From an uncultured Bacteroidia bacterium (GTDB lineage: Bacteria > Bacteroidota > Bacteroidia > NS11-12g > UBA955), in the NCBI GenBank assembly GCA_938086785.1, contig CALKCM010000014.1:1-64000 (forward strand): a stretch of DNA of 64,000 bases, written 5' to 3'. The notes below the pieces were generated by a model, which did no database searches, was not told the DNA's origin, and worked only from the letters and a program-made list of their open reading frames with translations. A program made the translations under genes and the position numbers. Every line of letters begins with the position of its first letter. The stretch's first letter is position 1. This document shows, piece after piece, positions 1-6,868 of the stretch.

Positions 1-77
1 TGTTTTACAAGGGTAATTTGAGCTTTTGAGGGAGCCGAAAATATAAAGGCCAGCGTGAGTAAATAAAAGTATTTCAT
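1..77 (-). CDS. Exported protein, 5' end only
   Basis: Partial gene running off the left edge. It starts at an ATG whose first 20 residues form a typical Sec signal peptide: Lys near the N terminus, a hydrophobic Phe/Leu/Ala core, and an Ala-x-Ala-like end at 'SKAQ'. Only about 25 codons are visible, so the mature protein is unknown. A TACTTTTG -7 box lies 5 bases upstream of the ATG, the same geometry as several other genes in this window, and this supports the start. The window contains nothing that identifies the product. Confidence 0.6.
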   Translation of the reverse strand, partial: MKYFYLLTLAFIFSAPSKAQITLVK

Positions 78-82
78 AAATG

Positions 83-90
83 CAAAAGTA
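83..90 (-). promoter_or_regulatory. -7 box TACTTTTG of the partial exported gene
   Basis: Matches the Bacteroidota -7 consensus TAnnTTTG. It ends 5 bases before the ATG at 77, which predicts an almost leaderless transcript. Confidence 0.5.
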
Positions 91-374
91 TATATTTTCT
101 GTAGAATAAATGAAATTCCCACGAAGAATTGACCCTATGGCTGTGTATAATCTGTAATTGGATGACCCTGTTAACCGCCCGTTCTTCACCCACGGGCAAA
201 AAAATGCACCTTAATTTTACCCTTCTATACCAAATTCAGAAACGGGAGAATCGAAACGCAGGGAGTTCCCCATTCTATAATTAACTTATATAACTCGGTC
301 TTGGGGCTGCTGCTGCCGCACAATACACGAGTTGAATTTATCCGTTTGGCGCAGTTTAATTGTGGTACAAACTG

Positions 375-719
375 CTATTCCAAAAGACCCATTTTAGATT
401 CATCAGTCCATTTAGCTTTCCAAGCTGCATCAACAAAATATATTTTGAGGTCAGCCTTCCAATCAGCATCAACAAAAAACACTTTCTTTTTTGCTTTCCA
501 ATCTGCATCAGTGAAAAACCATTTGCCATCATTATCCCCAGCTTTCCAACCTGCATCTACTTTAAACACGAGTAAATCAGCCTTCCAGTTTGCATCAACG
601 AGGTATACTTTTACATCTGCTTTCCAATTAGCATCCACTTCAAACACTTTTTGGGCTTTTAAACCGGTACTAGATAAAATTATCAGCGACAGTACAATTA
701 CTTTTCTTATTACTTTCAT
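375..719 (-). CDS. Small exported protein of short tandem repeats (DUF6150-like)
   Basis: A 114-residue protein. Residues 1-22 are a signal peptide ending in 'KAQ'. The rest is built from about six copies of a 16-17 residue repeat with core 'VDANWKAD' followed by an alternating hydrophobic strand such as 'VKVYL'. This resembles the DUF6150 family of tiny periplasmic or surface repeat proteins, whose function is unknown; the family call is from memory of its 'ADLKVY'-type core. The repeat pattern suggests stacked beta strands or turns. The gene stands alone between the partial gene at 1-77 and the coiled-coil gene at 767, both on the same strand. No clear -7 box is visible before the ATG at 719. 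Confidence 0.7.
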   Translation of the reverse strand: MKVIRKVIVLSLIILSSTGLKAQKVFEVDANWKADVKVYLVDANWKADLLVFKVDAGWKAGDNDGKWFFTDADWKAKKKVFFVDADWKADLKIYFVDAAWKAKWTDESKMGLLE

Positions 720-766
720 TATTCTTAACTATTCATTTCTTATTTCTACACTTCTTATTTTTCTGT

Positions 767-1516
767 TTAAAAGGTACATTTACAGAGCTCTCTCCAATCT
801 TCCCTATTCGTATCAAAAAAGACCATTCTTGCGCATATACTAGCATAATCATCAACTAAAGAAAAAATGAACTCAGCAGGCAAACCATCTCCTGCCATAT
901 CATTATCATTAATAAACTTAATTCGAATCTGACCATTACCGGTGTTGTATTCCATTTGCTTAATACTTCCTCCATATGCGCTAAAGCCTATTTGAATATA
1001 GCCTTTACGAATTATAATTTTGTATGTGTCTGGGCCATCCATATCACAATCCCCCATATATTGGCCAAAAATATTTTCTTTTTTGCCTATTCCGAACTCT
1101 TCCCATTTTTCGCTTCTTATCCATTTGGAAGTGGATTCAGCCTTAATTTTCTTTTTCAAAGAATCAGTGATATATCCTAAGCTATTTTCTAATGAATCTA
1201 TTGTATTATCTTTAATGGAGATGGATTTTGCATGGGCATCAATAATACTTTCTTTCTCCCTAATCAACGTATTAAGTTTATCTAAGTTTAAATCCTTTGT
1301 TTTGTTGAGGCCCTTTAATTTTTCAATTTCAGCTGTGCTGTTAGAAATAGTTATTTTGTTCTCCGCTATGGTATTTTCCAATGCTGAAGAGTCAGATTTT
1401 AATGTTAAAATGGTCTCATTTAATTTTAAGAGGGAAGCTCTTAATTCTTTTTTGTTTTGAGCATTTGCCGAGAGGAAGGAGCAGCAAAGAAAAAGTATCA
1501 AATATATTTTTTTCAT
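767..1516 (-). CDS. Exported coiled-coil protein with C-terminal domain
   Basis: A 249-residue protein. Residues 1-20 are a signal peptide ending in 'SANAQ'. Residues about 22-125 are rich in Leu, Lys, Glu, Asn and Ser with heptad character, so a long coiled coil is likely. Residues about 130-249 form a beta-rich domain with Cys and Trp (ending in a 'CKCTF'-like tail). No family is recognised. The ATG at 1516 is preferred over a TTG one codon earlier because a TAATTTTG -7 box ends 5 bases before the ATG. The layout (signal, coiled coil, small C-terminal domain) matches the frameshifted gene at 5587-6377, although the C-terminal domains look unrelated. Confidence 0.7.
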   Translation of the reverse strand: MKKIYLILFLCCSFLSANAQNKKELRASLLKLNETILTLKSDSSALENTIAENKITISNSTAEIEKLKGLNKTKDLNLDKLNTLIREKESIIDAHAKSISIKDNTIDSLENSLGYITDSLKKKIKAESTSKWIRSEKWEEFGIGKKENIFGQYMGDCDMDGPDTYKIIIRKGYIQIGFSAYGGSIKQMEYNTGNGQIRIKFINDNDMAGDGLPAEFIFSLVDDYASICARMVFFDTNREDWRELCKCTF

Positions 1517-1521
1517 CAAAA

Positions 1522-1529
1522 CAAAATTA
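1522..1529 (-). promoter_or_regulatory. -7 box TAATTTTG
   Basis: TAnnTTTG match ending 5 bases before the ATG at 1516; it supports that start and suggests a leaderless or nearly leaderless mRNA. Confidence 0.5.
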
Positions 1530-1562
1530 CACTATTTTTTTAATCCAGATGAACAAGGAGGT

Positions 1563-2276
1563 TTAGTTACATTTTCTTAACTGATCTTGCACCACCATCA
1601 TTTCCGATGCATCGAGATAAGCTGTAGAATGAGTTTTCAAGATTGGACCTTGTAATTCGTTAAAATCTCTGCAAGCGTCATCTTTCTTTTGCTGTCTCAG
1701 ATATAAAAGAGCCCTCACATAATAACAACGTACTAAACGTTTTTTCTGTTCCCTTATATTATTCAACGTTGGAACAGAATATTTAACACTATCTTGAAGC
1801 CAAGACTGGTCTATGGCTTTACTATAGCACAATATAGCAACATCAATGTCTCCCATTTTCGCTCGACATAAACCCATATTACTATAAACTTTTGGAAAAA
1901 AAGGGGTAATCTCTAAAGCCTTACTAAAATCTGTGATTGCCCCATTGTAGTCTTTTAAGTCATATTTCAAGCATCCTCTATCATTGTATATACCTGAATT
2001 ATTTGGGAGAAGCTCAATACACTTATTGTAATCTAAGAATGCGCCAGAATGGTCTTTTAAAATTGCTTTTACAGTTGCTCTATTTCTGTAAGCATCGGCA
2101 TAGGAAGGGTTTAGTTTTATGCTTTTCTTATAGTCTGTTAGCGCCCCAAAGAAGTCTTTATTTTTCTCCTTATCAAGCGCACTTTTAAAAACAACCTTGC
2201 TTTTTTCATTATTTTCGGAATAAAAGCAAGAACCAAGTAAAACAAATAATGTAAGAGTAAAGAGTATGTATTTCAT
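1563..2276 (-). CDS. TPR-repeat lipoprotein
   Basis: A 237-residue protein. Residues 1-18 are a lipoprotein signal with lipobox 'LGSC', so it should be anchored to a membrane through the Cys. Residues about 33-165 contain four tetratricopeptide repeats with the usual spacing of Gly/Ala, Tyr and Ala-Pro signatures (for example 'DYKKSIKLNPSYADAYRNRA'). TPR lipoproteins generally act as protein-protein scaffolds; no partner is evident here. The ATG at 2276 is chosen over one 10 codons upstream because only the later start gives a clean lipoprotein signal. It lies 43 bases downstream of the HNH gene on the same strand, so the two may be co-transcribed. Confidence 0.75.
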   Translation of the reverse strand: MKYILFTLTLFVLLGSCFYSENNEKSKVVFKSALDKEKNKDFFGALTDYKKSIKLNPSYADAYRNRATVKAILKDHSGAFLDYNKCIELLPNNSGIYNDRGCLKYDLKDYNGAITDFSKALEITPFFPKVYSNMGLCRAKMGDIDVAILCYSKAIDQSWLQDSVKYSVPTLNNIREQKKRLVRCYYVRALLYLRQQKKDDACRDFNELQGPILKTHSTAYLDASEMMVVQDQLRKCN

Positions 2277-2319
2277 TGTTTCTTTTTTATAAAAATCACT
2301 ATTCATTATTAAAATTATA

Positions 2320-3108
2320 TTATCCTATTTTGTCAGACTTACTTCTGTTACAAGGTTCGCATAGTAATTGAATATTCCTGTAGGTGTTTGACCCTCCCTT
2401 AGAGAATGGAATAATATGGTCAAATTCTAAGTTCTCATTCGAGCCACAGTACACACAAATACCACCATCTCTATTCCAAACATCATCCTTTACCCCTTGA
2501 GATATTTGCCTGTTTCCTGAACTACTCTCTTGATTTTCTAATCTATTTAAAGAGGCATTCCGCTTTCTCCATTTATGATAATCTTTTTCAGAGATGAAGG
2601 TATCAATTCTTATCCAATCTCCGGTTCTTTCAAGTGATTCTAAGGCTGCTTTACTACTGAGATGCAAAAACTCATCATAATTTAATCCAAAAGCCTCTTG
2701 AAGGTTAACCTTATGTATTGCTTGTTGAGAGGATACTTCATCATCGCTATATATCAAATCAACTTGAGACTTAATGATATTTGTAGTTTCGGATGCTAAG
2801 TCAGTATGTTTTAAGAAGTCTCCTTCCTCAATCCCAAATAATAATTTTAGAAACCGAATATTGCGTAATTCCTCTTCTGAAATTAGGTTGTCATTTAAAA
2901 CCACTTTTAAGTAAAACATCAGAAGAGGTAAGCTATTTTTTCTTAAATTATTTTTATCATTCGGACCATCAGCACTTAAGACATTCATACAATCCATTCT
3001 TGTTGTTTGAATCCCCTTTTCTGAAATAACTTGGGCTAAATCTATTGATGATTTATCAAGTTCTTGAGATGATATAATGTAACTAAAAACGTGCTCTAAA
3101 TCCTGCAT
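2320..3108 (-). CDS. TerB-like / HNH endonuclease-type protein
   Basis: A 262-residue cytoplasmic protein with no signal peptide. Residues about 55-155 are helical and acidic ('ISEEELRNIRFLKLLFGI'), resembling the TerB-like domain often fused to nucleases. Residues about 205-262 form an HNH/McrA-type zinc nuclease domain: 'CVYC', then 'LEFDHIIPFSKGG', an Asn in 'NIQLL', then 'CEPCN'. All expected metal and catalytic residues (CxxC, DH, N, CxxC) are present, so DNA or RNA cleavage is plausible. The target is unknown. Such proteins occur in defence and mobile contexts, which fits this accessory region, but the role here is inference. Confidence 0.75.
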   Translation of the reverse strand: MQDLEHVFSYIISSQELDKSSIDLAQVISEKGIQTTRMDCMNVLSADGPNDKNNLRKNSLPLLMFYLKVVLNDNLISEEELRNIRFLKLLFGIEEGDFLKHTDLASETTNIIKSQVDLIYSDDEVSSQQAIHKVNLQEAFGLNYDEFLHLSSKAALESLERTGDWIRIDTFISEKDYHKWRKRNASLNRLENQESSSGNRQISQGVKDDVWNRDGGICVYCGSNENLEFDHIIPFSKGGSNTYRNIQLLCEPCNRSKSDKIG

Positions 3109-3115
3109 TCTTTAA

Positions 3116-3123
3116 CAAAACTA
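3116..3123 (-). promoter_or_regulatory. -7 box TAGTTTTG of the HNH gene
   Basis: TAnnTTTG match ending 7 bases before the ATG at 3108. Confidence 0.45.
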
Positions 3124-3168
3124 AACAAAAAAAAAGTTAATCTTTTTCTTAGATTGATTCTACAGATA

Positions 3169-3480
3169 CTACTTACCTTTAATATTTGGATACTCTTTAC
3201 TTCTTAAAATGGCACTTACAATTAACAAAACTGACCATATAACATCCACCACATTCCATATCTCTCGACCCAAGGCAATTTTAAAAATAGGTTGTATCAA
3301 TAAAGCTGAAATAACCCATACAGTAAGCCATCCCTTATCCTCCTGTTCTAAATATGCGAGATATGCAAATGCCCCGAATGCAATAAGTCTGAATAATTGG
3401 TAATATCCATAGGGCATATCAAATAGACAGGTCAATGATAATAGAGCCAAGATAATTTTTAGGATCCCGATATGCTTCAT
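3169..3480 (-). CDS. Small membrane protein, DUF6804-like
   Basis: A 103-residue integral membrane protein with about four hydrophobic segments (residues about 5-22, 25-42, 52-68 and 75-95). The motif 'DMPYGYYQLFRL' after the first helix is typical of the DUF6804 family as I remember it; function unknown. The ATG at 3480 is chosen over a TTG five codons upstream. It follows the small membrane gene at 3501-3737 on the same strand with a 20-base gap, so the two are probably co-transcribed. Confidence 0.65.
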   Translation of the reverse strand: MKHIGILKIILALLSLTCLFDMPYGYYQLFRLIAFGAFAYLAYLEQEDKGWLTVWVISALLIQPIFKIALGREIWNVVDVIWSVLLIVSAILRSKEYPNIKGK

Positions 3481-3500
3481 TCGCTTTTTTTGCAACAGAT

Positions 3501-3737
3501 TTAATCAAAAAAAAGAACAATTAGAATTACAGATAAAACTATTAATCCTAAACTGACAGGGATAACTAAATAAATATAAAATGATTCTATCTTACTCCTG
3601 TTTCGAGTCATAAATAAAGGATATTTATTCGAAAAATAATCTAAAATACTATTTTGTTGTTTCAATAAAAAAAAGGCATTTAGAAAGAAAAAGTACGAAA
3701 AAATTATTGATGTTGATAGTCCTAAAATATAATCCAT
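3501..3737 (-). CDS. Small two-helix membrane protein
   Basis: A 78-residue protein with a hydrophobic N-terminal segment (residues about 4-24), a basic middle with 'MTRNRSK', and a second long hydrophobic segment (about 53-77). No family is recognised. A TAACTTTA sequence 12 bases before the ATG could serve as a weak -7 box. It is the first gene of a likely pair with the DUF6804-like gene. Confidence 0.55.
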   Translation of the reverse strand: MDYILGLSTSIIFSYFFFLNAFFLLKQQNSILDYFSNKYPLFMTRNRSKIESFYIYLVIPVSLGLIVLSVILIVLFFD

Positions 3738-3845
3738 AAATTTTGATTGTAAAGTTACAATAATTCCTATGAAAATATAAATGAGATTTCAGAAATCAAG
3801 CGCTTCCGTATCACTGTCACTTAGAGGGTTTTTTAACCAACGAGA

Positions 3846-3953
3846 TTACAAATAAGGTGTTGACCCTTCCACTTCAATGACAATTTCTTCGCCTTTGGCT
3901 AAATGTTCATTTATTCTATTCAAAATGTCGGTTATCTCATTTTCCTCTTCCAT
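3846..3953 (-). CDS. Very small acidic ORF
   Basis: A 35-codon frame starting at ATG 3953, rich in Glu and Ile ('EEENEITDILNRINEHLAKG') and ending in 'STPYL'. Composition and hydrophobic spacing look protein-like and amphipathic, but there is no homology evidence and no promoter I can defend. It is the only coding candidate in the otherwise empty stretch 3738-4068. Confidence 0.3.
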   Translation of the reverse strand: MEEENEITDILNRINEHLAKGEEIVIEVEGSTPYL

Positions 3954-4068
3954 ACCGCTGAATTAACAAATTAATGAGAGTCCCACACTTCAAAGTTTTG
4001 TTCTAAGGTGAAAAGACAAAATATGGTGTGAATTATTTGGCTACTTTTGTGAATCGAAGCTCAAAATT

Positions 4069-4401
4069 ATGATTAAGAAAAGCATTGCTAAATTAGTTGG
4101 TTTAAAGAAAGATGAATTTGATTTGCTCGTAAAATCAGGTCAAATTCAACTACAATCAGCAAGACTCATTCCGTCACATAAGACGGGAGATGAGATGGCA
4201 CTCACTTCAATTTTTATGAGTACCTTAAGGCTTGTCAAAGAGTTCAGGGATAACTTATTCAAGTCGATTAAGCTAAGTAGAGCAGGGAAGGTTTATTTTT
4301 ATACTGAGGCTTGTTTCCCTGACATCAATAAGTGCAGAATAGATGGGTTAGTAATTGTTGTAACAAAGGGAATTATTGCTGATGCTGCTTTTTTGAAATG
4401 A
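4069..4401 (+). CDS. PD-(D/E)XK nuclease-like protein, N-terminal part (ends at a -1 frameshift)
   Basis: A 110-residue frame. The last part, 'CRIDGLVIVVTKGIIADAAF', looks like the first beta hairpin of a PD-(D/E)XK nuclease core, with Asp in 'IDGLV' as the first catalytic acid. The frame then hits TGA at 4399. Reading -1 from the T-run at 4389-4394 gives 'FFEMKNKGNQ', which supplies the ExK motif (E-M-K) and continues into the frame at 4398-5399. I therefore see this as the first third of one protein of about 440 residues, split by a natural mutation, a sequencing slip or a programmed frameshift. A TACTTTTG box lies 19 bases upstream of the ATG. The nuclease assignment rests on motif reading, not on a search. 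Confidence 0.6.
   Translation: MIKKSIAKLVGLKKDEFDLLVKSGQIQLQSARLIPSHKTGDEMALTSIFMSTLRLVKEFRDNLFKSIKLSRAGKVYFYTEACFPDINKCRIDGLVIVVTKGIIADAAFLK
4389..4395 (+). other. Candidate -1 ribosomal slippery site T_TTT_TTG
   Basis: In the upstream frame the codons are GCT TTT TTG AAA TGA. The heptamer T TTT TTG fits the X_XXY_YYZ pattern. A -1 slip reads TTT TTT GAA ATG AAG, restoring the ExK motif and the downstream frame. A simple one-base deletion in the T-run would look the same. Confidence 0.45.
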
Positions 4402-5399
4402 AGAATAAAGGTAATCAGATTGATGCCAATCAAATTGAGTCTTACCTTGAAATATCTAAGAAGCTTAAGGTAAATAAATTGGTGACTATTTCTAATGAAT
4501 TTACATCAGAGCCAAAGATTTCGCCTTTAAAGATTAGAGTTCCAAAGAATATCTCATTGCTCCATTTCTCTTGGACTTATATAATAACGATAGGTCAACT
4601 TCTCCTATTCAAGAACGATACAAACATCGAGGATGAAGACCAAGTAGAAATTATGTCAGAGGCTCTACATTACTTTGAGAACCCTTTATCAGGTATATCG
4701 GGCTACTCAAAAATGAAACCCGGTTGGAAGGTGTTGTGTGAATCGATAAGAGCGCAGAAACCAATGAAAGCAACTGATGATTACTTAGAGGATGCTTTAT
4801 TAAGTTGGTATGAAGAAGAAAAAGACATAGCCCTTCTGCTAAGTCGAAAGTTAGGTGTACTTGTGAAGTCAACAATAAGAACTCCCACTTCAATCAAGAA
4901 CGATGCCAAGAGACTAATCAAATATCATAGGATTCAGGGGTTGCTTTCCATTAAGAATGGTGTATCAGATATCAAGGTAATTTCAGACTTTGAGAGAAGG
5001 CTTGTATCAATGAGTATAAAGCTTATACCACCTTTAGATAAAGGGAATAAGGCTAAGATTACTTGGATTACGAAACAGTTAGAAAAATGCAGCAAGAAAT
5101 CACCTCAGGAGTTTGGTCATTTAATTAGTGAGATTTGGATTGAGGCGGATATAAAGTTTGCCAAAGAAAATATTAAAGTGAAATTAACAGATATTGACTC
5201 CTTAAATGAACTTACAGTCGGAAAGGTTATCCAAGGGTATAATGTAACAATTAGAAGAAGTTTTGGAGCTAAGTTCGCAAGCGCCAAGGGTTATATTCAA
5301 ATGATTGAGCCAATGATTTTAGAGTTCTATGAGCTGATTGTCCAACATTCGAGCAGTTGGACTAAACCTGCACCTAAAATTGTAAAAGATGCAGAGTAA
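4398..5399 (+). CDS. PD-(D/E)XK nuclease-like protein, C-terminal part
   Basis: A 333-residue frame that begins inside the end of the preceding one (4-base ATGA overlap). Its first residues, 'MKNKGNQID', look like the tail of an ExK strand followed by the helix 'QIESYLEISKKLKV' and the strand 'KLVTISNEF'. That is the order expected after the catalytic ExK of a PD-(D/E)XK fold. The rest is helical and charged, with the notable 'HYFENP' and 'KPGWK' segments. Taken alone it would lack both catalytic acids. It may be translated by coupled re-initiation at the overlap, or only as a frameshift product with the 4069 frame. No family name can be given. Confidence 0.6.
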   Translation: MKNKGNQIDANQIESYLEISKKLKVNKLVTISNEFTSEPKISPLKIRVPKNISLLHFSWTYIITIGQLLLFKNDTNIEDEDQVEIMSEALHYFENPLSGISGYSKMKPGWKVLCESIRAQKPMKATDDYLEDALLSWYEEEKDIALLLSRKLGVLVKSTIRTPTSIKNDAKRLIKYHRIQGLLSIKNGVSDIKVISDFERRLVSMSIKLIPPLDKGNKAKITWITKQLEKCSKKSPQEFGHLISEIWIEADIKFAKENIKVKLTDIDSLNELTVGKVIQGYNVTIRRSFGAKFASAKGYIQMIEPMILEFYELIVQHSSSWTKPAPKIVKDAE

Positions 5400-5529
5400 T
5401 TTACTAAGCTCTCTAAAAATCTTCTAAGCCTGACATAAGATATCACTCAATGCCATATTATTCTGCCTTCCGATACTTTTATGCCTATGGGCTTATTTTG
5501 GTAGAAGTTGTATAAGGCAAGGCATAACC

Positions 5530-5616
5530 CCTAAACCTAATTTACTAACCCTAAACATTTGGGGGTAAACTATATATATTTGTGGTATGAAAAAGATGTT
5601 ATTCTTGGTATTTGCA
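5530..5616 (+). repeat. Leader repeat R1, copy A
   Basis: About 87 bases nearly identical to 8747-8833. The repeat covers a 'CCTAAACCTAATTTACTAA' stretch, a TATATTTG box, the ATG and the first ten codons ([10 protein letters not shown]). Two otherwise unrelated genes therefore share promoter and signal-peptide start, which points to module shuffling or gene conversion. Confidence 0.8.
5575..5582 (+). promoter_or_regulatory. -7 box TATATTTG
   Basis: Ends 4 bases before the ATG at 5587; same geometry as the duplicated copy at 8792-8799. Confidence 0.5.
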
Positions 5617-6123
5617 ATGGCTAATACAGTGGTTTACGCTCAGTCAAAAAAGCAGCAAATTATTATTCTTAATGACGAAATTATTACTCTTAATAATAGG
5701 GTTGATAGCTTTAGATTAGCTCTGTCTAATGAGACACAAATAAAACTCAAGAATGAAAAAAGAGATGCACTAAAAATTAGTGATTTGGAGAGAGAAAATA
5801 AGGAACTAAAGACTGTCAATGACAATTTTTCTATACGAAACTCTGCGTTGCAAGAAAAATATGATGAACTGCTTCTCAAATTAGAAACAGCACAAGAGAA
5901 TCTTTCTATTGCTAGTGATACAATATCTAAAATGCGAAAGAAAATAAAAATGGATAAGTCTAGACACGAAGAGGCTCAGGTTAATCAAACAAATAATCTT
6001 GAGACAAATAAAACATTACTTCCTCAGTCCATTGATTACGATGGTAAGCCTGACTTAGAATATACAATGAGATTATCGCGCTTGATTCTTATGACGAAAA
6101 CGATTATGAGGGATCATATATAA
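5587..6123 (+). CDS. Exported coiled-coil protein, N-terminal part (frameshifted gene)
   Basis: A 178-residue frame. Residues 1-19 are a signal peptide ending in 'VYAQ'. Residues about 25-130 are a Lys/Glu/Leu/Asn-rich coiled coil. The last about 20 residues, after 'KPDLEY', are probably not authentic: dropping two bases from the 'TATA' at 6061-6064 continues the protein as 'YNEIIALDSYDENDYEGSYI', straight into the frame at 6126. The gene is best read as one 5587-6377 unit broken by a TA duplication. It shares its leader and first ten codons with the DUF285 gene at 8804. Function unknown. Confidence 0.6.
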   Translation: MKKMLFLVFAMANTVVYAQSKKQQIIILNDEIITLNNRVDSFRLALSNETQIKLKNEKRDALKISDLERENKELKTVNDNFSIRNSALQEKYDELLLKLETAQENLSIASDTISKMRKKIKMDKSRHEEAQVNQTNNLETNKTLLPQSIDYDGKPDLEYTMRLSRLILMTKTIMRDHI

Positions 6124-6125
6124 GA

Positions 6126-6377
6126 ATGAAGTTGAATGATAAGGAGGTGATACTAAAAATGCAAAAACATTATTCCTCAAAAGCTAGAAGGGTATATTCT
6201 AATAGTGATTATGTGGTTACATTTGATGGAATTATTTATGGTAAGTGTGCTGGCGAAGGAGCACAATATTTAACTGGAAAATTATTGATTCAGACTAGTT
6301 CAGATCAAAATAGTATCACATTTAAAGGCTCCGACGCGCTATATTCTAGCAAGGAATGTCAAGAAATGAGCCAATAG
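6126..6377 (+). CDS. C-terminal domain of the frameshifted coiled-coil gene
   Basis: An 83-residue frame whose reading extends upstream without a stop to about 6062, where it meets the 5587 frame. It codes for a compact beta-rich domain with 'YVVTFDGIIYGKC' and 'QTSSDQNSITFKGSD'. It has no signal peptide or promoter of its own, so it most likely was the C-terminal domain of the 5587 protein. No family recognised. A DUF285 tail remnant begins right at its stop codon. Confidence 0.5.
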   Translation: MKLNDKEVILKMQKHYSSKARRVYSNSDYVVTFDGIIYGKCAGEGAQYLTGKLLIQTSSDQNSITFKGSDALYSSKECQEMSQ

Positions 6378-6442
6378 GATTTTCGGGCTCCGGTTGCCCG
6401 TTAACTCCGGTAAATCACCCTGTTTGGGGCACTTGTCCCTAG
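6377..6442 (+). pseudogene. Remnant of a DUF285/BspA C-terminal tail
   Basis: About 21 codons read 'GFSGSGCPLTPVNHPVWGTC' before a stop. This matches the C termini of the DUF285 genes at 8804 and 17430 (both end in 'WGTCPP') and the fragment at 8538-8693. The rest of the gene is missing. Confidence 0.65.
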
Positions 6443-6462
6443 AGACTAATTAAAAATATACC

Positions 6463-6490
6463 AAGCCTCTTCTTCGTAAGGGGCTTTTTT
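6463..6490 (+). terminator. Rho-independent terminator
   Basis: A 9-bp stem (AAGCCTCTT with AAGGGGCTT, one G-T pair), a 6-base loop, then a run of T. It follows the broken coiled-coil/DUF285 unit. Confidence 0.75.
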
Positions 6491-6548
6491 ATGCCATCCA
6501 ATTGCCCAATTACCTCTATTTAGGTATATATCTATAAAAGGATATAAT

Positions 6549-6835
6549 AGCCACGGCAAATAAAACGGGAATCAAGTATGGCGGTAGACAAAAAGGTACA
6601 GCAAGGCTTTTACAGGGCTTTTAGAAGGCAATATGGGAAGATTACAAGAGTTGCTCGATAAAGTCGCTGAAAAGAACCCTCAGAACTAATGTTAAAGCTA
6701 TCAGAGTTTGTTCTTCCTAACCTAAGAGCTATCGAGGTTAATAATGAGCCAGAGGATAAGCATACCTCTCTAAATATTAATATAATTGATACTGGAGTTC
6801 CTTTGGCGAGTTGTGAAGCTGATGTGGTTGATTAG
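6549..6835 (+). pseudogene. Broken copy of a mobile-element 'GGRQKG' protein
   Basis: Reading across three frames recovers a protein with N-terminal 'KYGGRQKGTA', then 'LQELLDKVAEKNPQ', then 'KLSEFVLPNLRAIEV' and a tail ending 'TGVPLASCEAD'. The same C-terminal half occurs at 8306-8505. The layout (GGRxKG-xxNK-like start, helical 'LLDKV..KNP', 'IKLxEFxLPKL') matches a small protein common in Bacteroidota prophage-like and other mobile DNA, recalled from memory. An internal stop after 'LLQGF' and a deletion near 6690 make it non-functional. Confidence 0.6.
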
Positions 6836-6855
6836 GTCACTCCCCCCTAAGATTA

Positions 6856-6863
6856 TATATTTG
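6856..6863 (+). promoter_or_regulatory. -7 box TATATTTG
   Basis: Ends 5 bases before the ATG at 6869. Confidence 0.5.
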
Positions 6864-6868
6864 TCAAT

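Noticed and set aside
177-197. Hairpin GCCCGT ... ACGGGC as a terminator
   Set aside because: The adjacent run is A on the plus strand and precedes the stem on the minus strand, so it does not fit a terminator for either flanking gene.
301-843. Long plus-strand frame over the repeat protein
   Set aside because: It is the antisense of the short-repeat gene at 375-719; the minus-strand reading has the signal peptide and repeat logic.
6452-6495. Inverted copy of the tRNA-fMet terminator
   Set aside because: The likeness to 9813-9851 is limited to features shared by many terminators (A run, GCC/GGC stem, GCTT); not enough to claim a repeat.
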